A stretch of 22,049 nt of DNA from Embleya sp040605455 (GTDB taxonomy: Bacteria; Actinomycetota; Actinomycetes; Streptomycetales; Streptomycetaceae). The notes under the pieces are model-generated. The model had not been told where the DNA came from. It was given only the letters and a program-made list of their open reading frames with translations, and made no database searches. Every line of letters begins with the position of its first letter. The stretch's first letter is position 1. The stretch is from positions 1 to 22,049 of the forward strand of contig NZ_JBEXCV010000147.1 of assembly GCF_040605455.1 (NCBI RefSeq). The letters run 5' to 3'. Positions 14,616 to 22,049 of the stretch are shown piece after piece. The translations under genes were made by a program, and so were the position numbers.

Positions 14616-16769
14616 GTGAACTCCCTGACCACCAACAGCGCGTTCGACCTTCCCGACCGCCTCTCCGCCAAGGCCGACCCGACGCTGATCGCCGGTGACG
14701 AGCGGCACTTCGCGGCCATCGCGGAGTGCCTGGAGCAGTCGATCGCCGACCTGTCCGACCGCCTCGACGCCGAGCGCAAGGCGCCCGGCGGCAAGGGTCG
14801 GCAGGCGATGGACCGGGACATCGAGATCCATCGGCTGACCACTCGCCTGCGTGCGTTGCGTCGCTTCGGTATGGACCTGTGCCTGGGACACATCGTCGGC
14901 GCGGACAACCCCGAGCCCGTGTACGTCGGTCGACTCGGCCTCACCGACAGCGCGGGGCGCCGGCTGTTGGTCGACTGGCGCACTCCCGCGGCCGAGCCGT
15001 TCTTCGGAGCCACCCACGGCAACCCGATGGGCCTGGCAAGCCGCCGCAGGTATCGCTGGACCCGCGGTCGGATCAGCGACTACTGGGACGAGGTGTTCAC
15101 CACGGACGGGTTCGTCGGGCATGCCGCGCTCGACGACCAGTCCGCCTTCATCGCCGGCCTGGGCGGCAACCGCTCGCCCCGGATGCGCGACGTGCTCGGC
15201 ACCATCCAGGCCGACCAGGACGCCATCATCCGCGCCGGATCCCGCGGCGCTCTCGTCGTCGACGGCGGTCCGGGCACGGGGAAGACCGTCGTCGCCCTGC
15301 ACCGCTCCGCCTACCTCCTCTACTCCGACCCGCGCCTGGGTCACCGCCGGGGCGGTGTGCTGTTCGTCGGCCCGCACCAGCCCTACCTGAACTATGTCGC
15401 CGACGTACTCCCCAGTCTGGGCGAGGAGGGTGTGCAGACCTGCACCCTGCGGGACCTCGTCGCCGAGGGGGCCGCGGCAGGGATCGAGTCCGACCCGGAG
15501 GTCGCTCTCCTGAAGTCGTCCGCGGACCTGGTGGGGGCGATCGAGAAGGCCGTCCGGTTCTACGAGGAGCCGCCCACCAAGGGGATGACGATCACGACCC
15601 ACTGGTCCGACATCCGGCTGACCGCCGGCGATTGGGCCGAGGCGTTCGAGGCGGCGGAACCCGGTACCGCGCACAACGAGGCACGCGAGCCGATCTGGGA
15701 GGAACTGCTCACGATCCTGGTGGACAAGCACGACGACGACGAGGTCTCGGCCGACCTGCTGCGCAGGTCCCTGACGCAGAACGGGGAACTGCTCACGGCC
15801 TTCAACCGCGCCTGGCCGCTGCTTGAGGCGACCGACATCGTCGGAGACCTGTGGACGGTACCCGCCTACCTGCGGATGTGCGCTCCCTGGCTCGGCCCCG
15901 ACGACGTGCGGAAGTTGCAGCGCGGGAACGCCCAAGCCTGGACGATGTCCGACCTGCCGCTCCTGGACGCGGCTCGCCTGCGGCTCGGCGACCCGGAGGC
16001 GGCGCGCCGCAAGCGCCGACGAAAGGCCGCCGTAGCCGCGGAGCGCGAGCAAATGGCGTACGTCGTCGACGCCCTGCTGGAGGCCGACGACGACGGTGAG
16101 GGCGTGGTGACGATGCTGCGCGGCGAGGACTTCCGGGCCTCCCTGGTCGACGAGTCCGCCCGGCCCGGCATCGAACCGGACCTGCTCGCAGGTCCGTTCG
16201 CGCACATCGTCGTGGACGAGGCCCAGGAACTGACCGACGCGGAATGGCAGATGTTGCTGCTCCGGTGCCCCTCCCGGAGCTTCACCATCGTCGGGGACCG
16301 TGCCCAGGCCCGGCGCGGGTTCACCGAGTCGTGGCAGGAACGGCTCGAACGGCTCGGACTCGACCGGATCAACCTGGCCTCCCTGAGCATCAACTACCGG
16401 ACGCCGGAGGAAATCATGACGCGGGCCGAGCCGGTCATCCGAGCCGTGCTCCCGGACGCCAACGTGCCGACCTCCATCCGCAGCAGCGGCGTTCCCGTCG
16501 TCCACGGATTCGTCTCGGAGCTGAACTCGATCCTCGACACCTGGCTCACCACCCATGCCGAGGGGATCGCCTGCGTCATCGGCGACCCCGCCTTCCGGTC
16601 GACGTCCCGCGTGCGGTCGCTGACCCCGGAGTTGTCGAAGGGGCTGGAGTTCGACCTGGTCGTCCTCATCGACCCGGAGGCGTTCGGTACGGGCATCGAA
16701 GGGGCGGTCGACCGTTACGTCGCGATGACCCGAGCGACCCGACAACTCGTCATCCTCACGAGTTCCTGA
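14616..16769 (+). CDS. helR: HelR, RNA polymerase-recycling HelD-like ATPase
   Basis: A 717-residue HelD-family, UvrD-like superfamily-1 motor protein that lacks helicase function. HelR binds stalled or rifamycin-bound RNA polymerase and releases it, giving rifamycin tolerance. Walker A is GGPGTGKT (217-224), Walker B VVDEAQE (around D534-E535), then FTIVGDRAQARRGF, SINYRTPEEIM, the KGLEFDLVVLIDPEAF motif and YVAMTRATRQLVIL at the C-terminus. The long charged N-terminal region (about 25-85) fits the HelD coiled-coil arm that enters the secondary channel. GTG 14616 has GGAG 8 nt upstream. The gene is intact, unlike its neighbours on both sides. It lies about 890 bp after the RAE, beyond the glycosyltransferase pseudogene; no second RAE is seen nearer to it. 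Confidence 0.9.
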   Translation: MNSLTTNSAFDLPDRLSAKADPTLIAGDERHFAAIAECLEQSIADLSDRLDAERKAPGGKGRQAMDRDIEIHRLTTRLRALRRFGMDLCLGHIVGADNPEPVYVGRLGLTDSAGRRLLVDWRTPAAEPFFGATHGNPMGLASRRRYRWTRGRISDYWDEVFTTDGFVGHAALDDQSAFIAGLGGNRSPRMRDVLGTIQADQDAIIRAGSRGALVVDGGPGTGKTVVALHRSAYLLYSDPRLGHRRGGVLFVGPHQPYLNYVADVLPSLGEEGVQTCTLRDLVAEGAAAGIESDPEVALLKSSADLVGAIEKAVRFYEEPPTKGMTITTHWSDIRLTAGDWAEAFEAAEPGTAHNEAREPIWEELLTILVDKHDDDEVSADLLRRSLTQNGELLTAFNRAWPLLEATDIVGDLWTVPAYLRMCAPWLGPDDVRKLQRGNAQAWTMSDLPLLDAARLRLGDPEAARRKRRRKAAVAAEREQMAYVVDALLEADDDGEGVVTMLRGEDFRASLVDESARPGIEPDLLAGPFAHIVVDEAQELTDAEWQMLLLRCPSRSFTIVGDRAQARRGFTESWQERLERLGLDRINLASLSINYRTPEEIMTRAEPVIRAVLPDANVPTSIRSSGVPVVHGFVSELNSILDTWLTTHAEGIACVIGDPAFRSTSRVRSLTPELSKGLEFDLVVLIDPEAFGTGIEGAVDRYVAMTRATRQLVILTSS

Positions 16770-16861
16770 GGCGGCCGGCCCCGCTCCCGGCCGGGTCGGT
16801 GCCGTTCCGGGCGCGGGTGCCGGTCCGGGTGCGGGTGCCGTTCCGGTGCCGGACGGTTGGG

Positions 16862-17040
16862 TCAGCGGTGTCGGCGCACCGCGAGGGTCGTCGCCGCGCA
16901 CAGTACGGCCGGCAGGAGCAGGGCCCAGGCCAGGTCGTGGGAGTCGGCTGCGCCGTTGATGCTGACGAAGGCGCCCATCGCGGCGACGCCGACCGTCGCG
17001 CCGATCTGGCGGACGGCGTTGAGGAGGCCGCCGGCGGCGG
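16862..17040 (-). pseudogene. C-terminal remnant of an EmrB/QacA-type MFS exporter
   Basis: Only about 60 codons remain: PAAGGLLNAVRQIGATVGVA (the conserved SGxxNxxRQxGxxxGVA region of 14-helix drug exporters), then a final helix LAWALLLPAVLCAATTLAV and a basic tail ending at TGA 16864-16862. A stop codon (17044-17042) precedes it at once, and homology ends near 17041, where a LysR gene begins on the other strand. The rest of the exporter has been deleted. Confidence 0.8.
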
Positions 17041-17958
17041 GTCACCCGCACCGGGACCGTCACCGCCGCCGCCAACGCGCTGGGCATCGCACCCTCCTCG
17101 GTCTCCGAACAGATCCGGGTGCTGGAGAAGTCGGTCGGCGTCGCCTTGTTCGACCGAGGTCCCAGGGGCATGACGCTCACCCCGGCGGGCGAGCGGATGC
17201 GCGACTGGGCCCTCCGTCTGCTCGACCAGGCCGAACAGGCCCGCCGAGAGGTCGCCGAGGCCGCGCCGCCGCTGCGGCTGGGTGCGCTGGAGAGCATCGC
17301 CGCGACGCACGTGCCCTCGGTGCTGGCCCGGCTCGGCGCGCGCCGACCCGACCTGCGGGTCCAGGTCAGTTCGGACGGTACGCACGACGATCTGCTGGCT
17401 GCCGTGGTCGCCGGCCGTCTCGATGCGACGCTGGTCCTGGACACCGGCACCTGGCTCGGCGAACTGGGCTTCGAACCGCCCTCGACCGCACTGGCGTTCG
17501 TCGACCTGGAGCCGATCGGGCTGGCCCTGGTCGCCGCGCCGGGCCACCCGCTCGAGGGCCGCTCCCGGATCACCGGCGACGATCTGCGCGGTCACCGGCT
17601 CCTGGTCAACGTGGCGGCCTGCTCGTTCCGCCTGGCCGGCGATCGACTCCTGGGCGCGGAGGTGGAACAGGTCCGGGTCGGCGGCGTCGCGGTCATCCGG
17701 GCGTGGACCGAACAGGGCCTGGGCGTAGCTCTGTTGCCGATCTTCGCGGTCGCCGACCAACTCGCTTCCGGCAAGTTGATCCGACTCGCCCTGGACGCCC
17801 CCGATCTGACCCTGCGTCTGGTCTGGCGCCCCGACCGGGAATCCCTCCCCGGCCTCCGCGAAGTCCTCTATGCAGCCGCCGCCCCCACACCGGGCACCCC
17901 CGCACCGGGCACCACCGCACCGGTCCTCCCGATCGCCGGAATGCGCACGGGGTCCTGA
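17041..17958 (+). pseudogene. LysR-family regulator lacking its 5' end
   Basis: The frame opens inside the HTH at VTRTGTVTAAANALGIAPSS followed by SVSEQIRVLEKSVGVALFDR, then shows the full LysR effector domain (ending in LRLVWRPDRESLPGLREVLY). A LysR protein normally begins 10-13 residues earlier (MxLxxLRxFxxV). No in-frame ATG, GTG or TTG lies between the stop at 17020-17022 and the GTG at 17119, and that GTG would discard most of the HTH. The start and promoter were therefore lost, apparently by the same deletion that cut the MFS gene. An odd proline/threonine repeat tail (PTPGTPAPGTTAP) ends the protein. A truncated product without DNA binding is conceivable, but function as a regulator is not. 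Confidence 0.8.
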
Positions 17959-18292
17959 CCCGACACCCACCGCCGTCCGGCTTCGCCGGGCTCACGCCGA
18001 TCGCCGAGCCGCCGCACGCACTGCCCCGCAGCCACCGTGTCCCGGCGCAGTGCCCCGCCCGCTCGGCCGCGACATCGGCCTTCCCGTTCGCGCCGATGTC
18101 GGGTGTACCGACCGCCGACCGCCGGCTTGTCGATGGCCCCGCCCCGGCCTCCCGAGGGCGGGAGAGCGACCGCGGGCGTTTACGTTCGGAAGTCGGCGGT
18201 CACCCTTCGTTGCGGGAACCGGGGTCGGTGGACGGGAGTGCGATGGTGCGGCGACGACGGAACGTGCTTCGGTTCGCGGGCGGGGTGGCGTC
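17959..18292. other. Gene-free region before glutaminase
   Basis: No gene is supported in these 334 bases. They contain a short hairpin just after the LysR stop (CCGGC-TTC-GCCGG), the 10-bp stem-loop at 18070-18101, and presumably the glutaminase promoter nearer to 18293, for which I found no clear -35/-10 pair. Plus-strand frames through here are Arg/Pro-rich shadows. Confidence 0.5.
18070..18101. terminator. 10-bp stem-loop between lysR remnant and glutaminase
   Basis: CGACATCGGC (18070-18079) and GCCGATGTCG (18092-18101) are perfect inverted repeats around a 12-nt loop. It lies about 110 bp after the LysR stop and 190 bp before the glutaminase start. It may be a factor-independent terminator of the GC-rich type without a T-tract, or a regulator-binding palindrome. 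Confidence 0.5.
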
Positions 18293-19648
18293 ATGGACCC
18301 GGTGACCGCCTCCCTGGTCGAGATCCACGATCGGCTCGGCGCCGTTGCCGACGGCGAAGTCGCGGACTACATTCCGCAGTTGGCCTCGGCCGACGCTCGG
18401 ACGTTCGGGCTGGCCCTGGTGAGCATGTCCGGCCACTGCTACAGCGCGGGCGACACCGACGGGCCGTTCACCATCCAGTCCGTGTCCAAGCCCTTCGTGT
18501 ACGCGCTCGCGCTGTCCGAGCTCGGCCCCGCCGAGGTGAGCCGCCGGGTCGGCGCGGAGCCCAGCGGCGAGGCGTTCAACGCGATCAGCCTCGAACCGGG
18601 CACCGGCCGCCCGGCGAACCCGATGGTCAACGCCGGCGCCATCGTGACCACCTCGCTGGTCCCGGCGGCGGACCCGCAGGACCGCTTCGAGCGCATCCGG
18701 GCGTGCCTGTCCGCGTTCGCGGGTCGATCCCTGGACGTCGACGAGGACGTGTACCGCTCCGAGGTCGACACCGGCGACCGCAACCGGGCCCTGGCCTACC
18801 TGATGCGCGGCGCGGGATCGTTGTCCGGCGACGTGGACGAGACCGTACGCACCTACTTTCGCCAGTGCTCCATCCGGGTCCGCGTCGGCGACCTGGCGGT
18901 GATGGCCGCGACGCTGGCCAACGGCGGCGTCAACCCGGTCACCGGCGACCGGGTGATCGCCGAGCCGGTGGCGGTACGGGCGCTCGCGGTGATGGCCACG
19001 TGCGGGATGTACGACACCGCCGGCGAATGGCTGCTGCGGGTGGGCCTGCCCGCCAAGAGCGGGGTGTCCGGCGGCCTGATCGCGTGCAGCCCCGCGCGCT
19101 TCGGCATCGCCGTACACAGCCCGCCCCTGGATCGCGCGGGCAACCCGGTGCGCGGCGTGATCGCGCTCACCGAACTCTCCCAACGCTTCGCCCTGCACCT
19201 GATGCACCAGCCGGGCCGGCACACCGCGACCGTCACCGATGTCACCACCGCGCTCGACCACCCCTCCTACCGGGCCCGCACCCCGGGGCAGCGCGCGGTC
19301 CTCGACCGCGAGGGACACCGCATCGTGGTCATCCGGGCCCAGGGGATGTTGGAATTCACCGAGACGGAGCACCTGCTGCACGCGCTCCGCGAGTTCGTGC
19401 CGGACGCACCCGGCTGGATCGTCCTGGACCTGGACCGGGTCACCCGGATCGCGGTCGGCCCCGCCGCCATGCTCGGCGCCGCTCTGGCCGATCTCGCCAC
19501 CGCCCGTCACGAGCTCGCCATCGCGGCCCGGGAACCGCTGCTGGACCCGATCGCCGACCCGGGGCCGTGGACCCCATTCCGCAGCTGTGCGGAGGCCGTC
19601 GCCTGGTGTGAGGACCGGCTGCTGGCGGTGGCGCGGTCGTCCGAGTGA
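18293..19648 (+). CDS. glsA: Glutaminase fused to a STAS domain
   Basis: A 451-residue protein hydrolysing L-glutamine to glutamate and ammonia, with a serine-hydrolase / beta-lactamase-like fold. Motifs are QSVSKPF (catalytic S63 and K66 in SxxK), NPMVNAGAI (109-117), E161-region substrate contacts such as GDRNRALAYLM, MATCGMYDTAGEW (tyrosine 240) and PAKSGVSGGL (253-262). From about 340 a C-terminal STAS-like domain follows (GHRIVVIRAQGMLEF, then GWIVLDLDRVTRIAVGPAAM). Where anti-sigma-factor antagonists carry the phosphorylatable DSSG, this protein has AVGPAA, so phospho-switching is unlikely. The ATG at 18293 has a weak GGGGTGG ahead. Glutaminase-STAS fusions are known in actinomycetes. 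It is monocistronic, with a 14-bp palindrome downstream. Confidence 0.92.
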   Translation: MDPVTASLVEIHDRLGAVADGEVADYIPQLASADARTFGLALVSMSGHCYSAGDTDGPFTIQSVSKPFVYALALSELGPAEVSRRVGAEPSGEAFNAISLEPGTGRPANPMVNAGAIVTTSLVPAADPQDRFERIRACLSAFAGRSLDVDEDVYRSEVDTGDRNRALAYLMRGAGSLSGDVDETVRTYFRQCSIRVRVGDLAVMAATLANGGVNPVTGDRVIAEPVAVRALAVMATCGMYDTAGEWLLRVGLPAKSGVSGGLIACSPARFGIAVHSPPLDRAGNPVRGVIALTELSQRFALHLMHQPGRHTATVTDVTTALDHPSYRARTPGQRAVLDREGHRIVVIRAQGMLEFTETEHLLHALREFVPDAPGWIVLDLDRVTRIAVGPAAMLGAALADLATARHELAIAAREPLLDPIADPGPWTPFRSCAEAVAWCEDRLLAVARSSE

Positions 19649-19689
19649 CCCGGTCCGAGTACGGCGGCCGGCCCATCCATCGCCGCAGG

Positions 19690-19703
19690 CCGCAGGCCTG
19701 CGG
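19690..19703. terminator. 14-bp GC palindrome after glutaminase
   Basis: CCGCAGGCCTGCGG is a perfect palindrome 42 bp past the glutaminase stop, preceded by a partial copy of its left arm (CCGCAGG at 19683-19689). It could form a terminator hairpin with a minimal loop. There is no T-run. Confidence 0.4.
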
Positions 19704-19810
19704 GTCGGCCGCGAAAAACTTCTGCCGGCAACCGGTCACATTCCCGGGTCGGCGGGGGCCACATCGTCGTCGGACCGGAAACGGACCCCGCACGACGCCA
19801 TCGCAGACCC

Positions 19811-19848
19811 GATCCGGAACGCGAGTCCGGAACCCGAGTCCGGAAGCC
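19811..19848 (+). repeat. Three tandem TCCGGAA units before VOC gene
   Basis: Three successive units of 12-13 bp share the core ATCCGGAA or GTCCGGAA (GATCCGGAACGC, GAGTCCGGAACCC, GAGTCCGGAAGCC). They end about 14 nt before the VOC start codon and run into its ribosome site. They could be operator half-sites or slippage products. Confidence 0.5.
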
Positions 19849-19861
19849 AGAGGAGCCCATC

Positions 19862-20203
19862 ATGACCGCAGGTATCAAGACGGTGATCTATCCCGTCCGC
19901 GATCTCGCCAAGGCCAAGGAGTTGTACACCCGGATCCTGGGGGTGGAGCCGCTGATGGACGAGGTCTACTACGTCGGCTACCGGGTCGCCGGCCAGGACA
20001 TCGGCCTGGACCCCAACGGTCACGCCAAGTGGGCCGCGGGCCCGATCGCCTACTGGCACGTCGAGGACATCGCCGCGACCTACAAGTCCCTGGTCGAGGG
20101 CGGCGCGGAGTCCGTACAGGAGGTCAAGGACGTCGGTGGCGGCAAGCTGACCGCCGTTCTGAAGGACGCCGACGACAACCCCATCGGCTTGATCCAGGGC
20201 TGA
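19862..20203 (+). CDS. VOC (glyoxalase/bleomycin-resistance-like) protein
   Basis: A 113-residue single-domain protein of the vicinal-oxygen-chelate superfamily, with paired beta-alpha-beta-beta-beta modules: IKTVIYPVRDLAKAKELYTR with ILGVEP, and later GPIAYWHVEDIAATYKSLVE with ending DADDNPIGLIQG. The ATG at 19862 has a strong AGAGGAG ribosome site. The histidine usually present at the first metal position of glyoxalase I is not seen (IKTVIYPV), so it may bind a ligand or use another metal geometry. The function is unknown. It stands alone between the glutaminase and a strong terminator. Confidence 0.88.
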   Translation: MTAGIKTVIYPVRDLAKAKELYTRILGVEPLMDEVYYVGYRVAGQDIGLDPNGHAKWAAGPIAYWHVEDIAATYKSLVEGGAESVQEVKDVGGGKLTAVLKDADDNPIGLIQG

Positions 20204-20270
20204 TTCGGTCCCGAGCGGGGCCCGGGCCGCAAGCCACGGCTCCACGACGCGCCCCGGAGCGCGGCACGAC

Positions 20271-20306
20271 CGGCGAGGCCGGCACCCGAAGGTGTCGGCC
20301 TCGCCG
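20271..20306. terminator. 16-bp stem-loop, likely bidirectional terminator
   Basis: Left arm 20271-20286 and right arm 20291-20306 pair over 16 positions with one G-U wobble around a CGAA loop. It lies 68 bp after the VOC stop and 88 bp beyond the stop of the convergent DHFR-like gene, so it can end both transcripts. Confidence 0.75.
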
Positions 20307-20393
20307 CACGTCGGAGACGCGGCCCGGGTCACCGAGACGCATGGCAGCGACTCGGACCCCGCCCGAGCGGCCCCGATACCCGCCGGCCACGCG

Positions 20394-21017
20394 TTACGCG
20401 TTCTCGGACAGTTCGTACGTTCCGTACGTGGGTGCCCCGAGCCGTTCGTAGGAGTTGAGGACCACTCCGGTCCCACTGGTGCGCGACTCGGTGAGGGTGA
20501 AGGCGGTCGGCTGTACACCGGGGACGAACAGTCGCTTGCCGGAGCCCACGGCGACCGGGAACGTCAGCAGGTGCATCGTGTCGATCAGCCCGAGTCGGAG
20601 CAGCGCGCCGGCCAAGGCTCCGCTGCCGTGGATCTGGAGTTCGTGGCCGTCCTGCTCCTTGAGCGCGGCGACCTCCTTGCCGAGATCGCCGCCGAGCAGC
20701 TTGGTGTTCGCCCACTCGGCCGAAGTCAGCGTTCCGGTGGGAACGTACTTGGGCAGCTCGTTGAGCCGGGTGGCGATCGGGTTGTCGGGGTCGGTCACCT
20801 TCGGCCAGTACGACGCGAAGATTTCGTACGTCCGGCGCCCGAGCAGGAAGGCGTCCGCCCGGCCGATGACGTCGGTCATGAACCGCCCGAAGTCCTCGTC
20901 GCCGTACGGCACCGACCAACCGCCGTGCTCGAATTCGCCGCTGGGGTCCTCCTCCGGGCCACCCGGAGCCTGGTAGACGCCGTCGAGGGTGAGAAAAGTG
21001 GTGAGAACGAGCTTCAT
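20394..21017 (-). CDS. Dihydrofolate reductase / RibD C-terminal family protein
   Basis: A 207-residue protein of the RibD_C/DHFR-like fold (YwjB/YyaP type), probably NADPH-binding with an unknown substrate. It starts MKLVLTTFLTLDGVYQAPGG, has DAFLLGRRTYEIFASYWP near residues 55-75, and later ELQIHGSGALAGALLRLGLI then LFPVAVGSGKRLF-like LTFPVAVGSGKRLFVPG. ATG 21017 is preferred because GAAGGG lies 8 nt upstream and the family starts there; ATG 21032 would add MKGTA. It is divergent from the cupin gene, sharing a 150-bp region with the inverted repeat GGAAG-GATT-CTTCC (21089-21102). Such proteins are abundant in actinomycetes and not essential for folate synthesis. Confidence 0.9.
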   Translation of the reverse strand: MKLVLTTFLTLDGVYQAPGGPEEDPSGEFEHGGWSVPYGDEDFGRFMTDVIGRADAFLLGRRTYEIFASYWPKVTDPDNPIATRLNELPKYVPTGTLTSAEWANTKLLGGDLGKEVAALKEQDGHELQIHGSGALAGALLRLGLIDTMHLLTFPVAVGSGKRLFVPGVQPTAFTLTESRTSGTGVVLNSYERLGAPTYGTYELSENA

Positions 21018-21167
21018 GGCCGTGCCCTTCATGGTTTCCGAACCGTCACATGCTTCGACTGCGGGCCGGCCGGAAACTCATCGATGCGGGAAGGATTCTT
21101 CCGAAGTGCCCAGCACGACGGCGAGCCACACACGCCGCGCCTCACACACGTCACGAGGAGCCACGAC

Positions 21168-21665
21168 ATGTCGTATCCGACCTACCCCGAGACTCGCTAC
21201 CACGGCGAGGACGGCGAAGTCAGTGCCCGCTTCCGCCCGGCCGGGCATCCGCCCGAACTGACCACGGCCGGTGCGAGCTATCACTACCTGGCCACGACCG
21301 ACTCCACGGACGGCGAGTTCGGGCTGTACCGGGTGGACATGCACGCGGTGCCCAGCGGCCCGGGCACGCACTTCCACCGGACCATCTCCGAGTCGTTCTT
21401 CGTACTGTCCGGCACGATCCGGCTCTTCGACGGCAACGCATGGCGCGATGCCAAGGCCGGTGACTTCCTGTACGTGCCCGTCGGCGGCCTGCACGCGTTC
21501 CGAAACGAATCCGGCGAGCCGGCATCGATGCTGCTCCAGTTCGCGCCCGGCGCGCCGCGCGAGGTGTATTTCGAGGGTATCCCCGAACTCGAACACCTCA
21601 CCGACAAGGAACGCGCGCAGTTCTTCCTGCGCCACGACAACCACTGGGTGGATCTCGGGGGGTAG
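21168..21665 (+). CDS. Cupin-domain protein, probable metal binder
   Basis: A 165-residue single-domain cupin. Motif 1 is GTHFHRTISESFFVLSG, with ligands H68, H70 and E75. Motif 2 is GDFLYVPVGGLHAFRN, with H109 as the fourth ligand, so the full metal site is kept. Quercetinase-like dioxygenases and isomerases share this pattern; the substrate cannot be assigned. The ATG at 21168 has GAGGAG 7 nt upstream. It is transcribed divergently from the DHFR-like gene. Confidence 0.9.
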   Translation: MSYPTYPETRYHGEDGEVSARFRPAGHPPELTTAGASYHYLATTDSTDGEFGLYRVDMHAVPSGPGTHFHRTISESFFVLSGTIRLFDGNAWRDAKAGDFLYVPVGGLHAFRNESGEPASMLLQFAPGAPREVYFEGIPELEHLTDKERAQFFLRHDNHWVDLGG

Positions 21666-21939
21666 GGGGTGTTGTCGGGCGACCTTGCTGCCGGCTTGCG
21701 AGGGGGCGGAGGCGGGGGGCAACGAGTCGGGGCGGCCCGGGGCACGGGGGCGGCGTTGCTGCTTGTTGGGCGACTTTGTCGCGGTGGACAGGTCGAACGG
21801 GCGCACGAGTTCGGTCCGGATCAGCGCCTCGATCGTGGTGTCGTCGGCCGTCGCGCGCCGCATCGGCGCGGGCACGGCCGGCACCAGAGCGGGCACGCCC
21901 TCGGCCTCGCCGACGGCCGTCGCGAGCACGGGGTGGCGC
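21666..21939. other. Unassigned region after cupin gene
   Basis: No gene is recognised. Two imperfect direct repeats are visible, near 21671 (TTGTCGGGCGACCTTGCTGC) and 21766 (TTGTTGGGCGACTTTGTCGC), the latter containing the small hairpin GCGAC-TTT-GTCGC. A minus-strand frame reads TTIEALIRTELVRPFDLS around 21780-21840 and looks protein-like, but I cannot place it. Confidence 0.35.
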
Positions 21940-22049
21940 GCGACGGTGGCCGCATGTCCGCCAGCGCCTGTTCGGCCAGTCCCAGTGCCCGCCGACATCG
22001 ATCCGCGTCGCCCAGCGCGGCGTACGCGCGCCCCTCCAGCGCGTACAGC
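21940..22049 (-). pseudogene. TPR-type protein fragment at window edge
   Basis: The minus strand entering from the right edge reads LYALEGRAYAALGDADRCRR then ALGLAEQALADM, a tetratricopeptide-like helix pair typical of the C-terminal part of actinomycete XRE/TPR regulators. After about 32 residues the frame turns into Arg/Pro-rich sequence with no homology, so the gene either ends abruptly, is frameshifted or has been truncated. The rest lies outside the window. Confidence 0.5.

Noticed and set aside
14616..16769. Reading helR as a DNA-repair UvrD/Rep helicase
   Set aside because: The long charged N-terminal arm, GDRAQARRGF segment and RAE/glycosyltransferase context fit the HelD-like HelR subgroup, although the motor core is UvrD-like.
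13416..17573. A 1385-codon open frame on the minus strand
   Set aside because: It is a shadow of helR and the two pseudogenes on the other strand: Arg/Ser/Gly-rich, no recognisable domain, and it crosses the MFS/LysR junction and the RAE.

Overview
The window is high-GC DNA with strong G/C bias at third codon positions. It has GTG starts, several apparently leaderless regulators, hairpin terminators mostly without U-tracts, and actinobacterial families (DUF993, CGNR regulators, XRE/MmyB regulators, DUF3224, HelR). This points to a Streptomyces-like actinomycete; species cannot be named. The first 45 bases are a degraded copy of an Illumina adapter, so the left edge is a draft-contig end and the glycerate kinase there is cut by assembly, not by biology.

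Left part (46-6285): a truncated glycerate kinase (-), a decayed coding stretch, and a very strong hairpin. Then comes a tightly coupled minus-strand operon: Gfo/Idh oxidoreductase, DUF993 aldolase-like protein, a possible 36-residue micro-ORF, and a sugar isomerase/epimerase. It is transcribed divergently from a LacI-family repressor. Near-identical LacI-type operators sit on the operon promoter, on the lacI promoter, and 7.7 kb away on the promoter of a second isomerase-like TIM-barrel gene (12046-12852). Together they suggest one small regulon for a sugar or polyol of unknown identity.

Middle (6534-13394): a YtrA-type GntR/ABC ATPase/permease operon with overlapping genes; an MFS exporter divergent from a CGNR zinc-finger regulator; an XRE/MmyB regulator; a LuxR-type HTH fragment; the second isomerase; and a DUF3224 protein.

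Right-middle (13395-17958): a rifamycin-response locus. A 20-bp sequence matching the rifamycin-associated element (RAE) precedes a glycosyltransferase pseudogene, probably a rifampin glycosyltransferase. It is broken by an 8-bp tandem duplication, a likely one-base loss and two large deletions. Next is an intact helR, the HelD-like RNA polymerase-rescue ATPase. After it lies a deletion scar joining the C-terminus of an MFS exporter head-to-head with a LysR regulator that has lost its start.

Right (17959-22049): a glutaminase-STAS fusion whose STAS domain lacks the usual serine, a VOC protein, a RibD/DHFR-like protein divergent from a cupin, and at the edge a fragment of a TPR-type protein. 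Many genes here are regulators paired with efflux or resistance functions, and there are at least four gene remnants. That fits an accessory, recombining chromosomal region such as a chromosome arm (inference).
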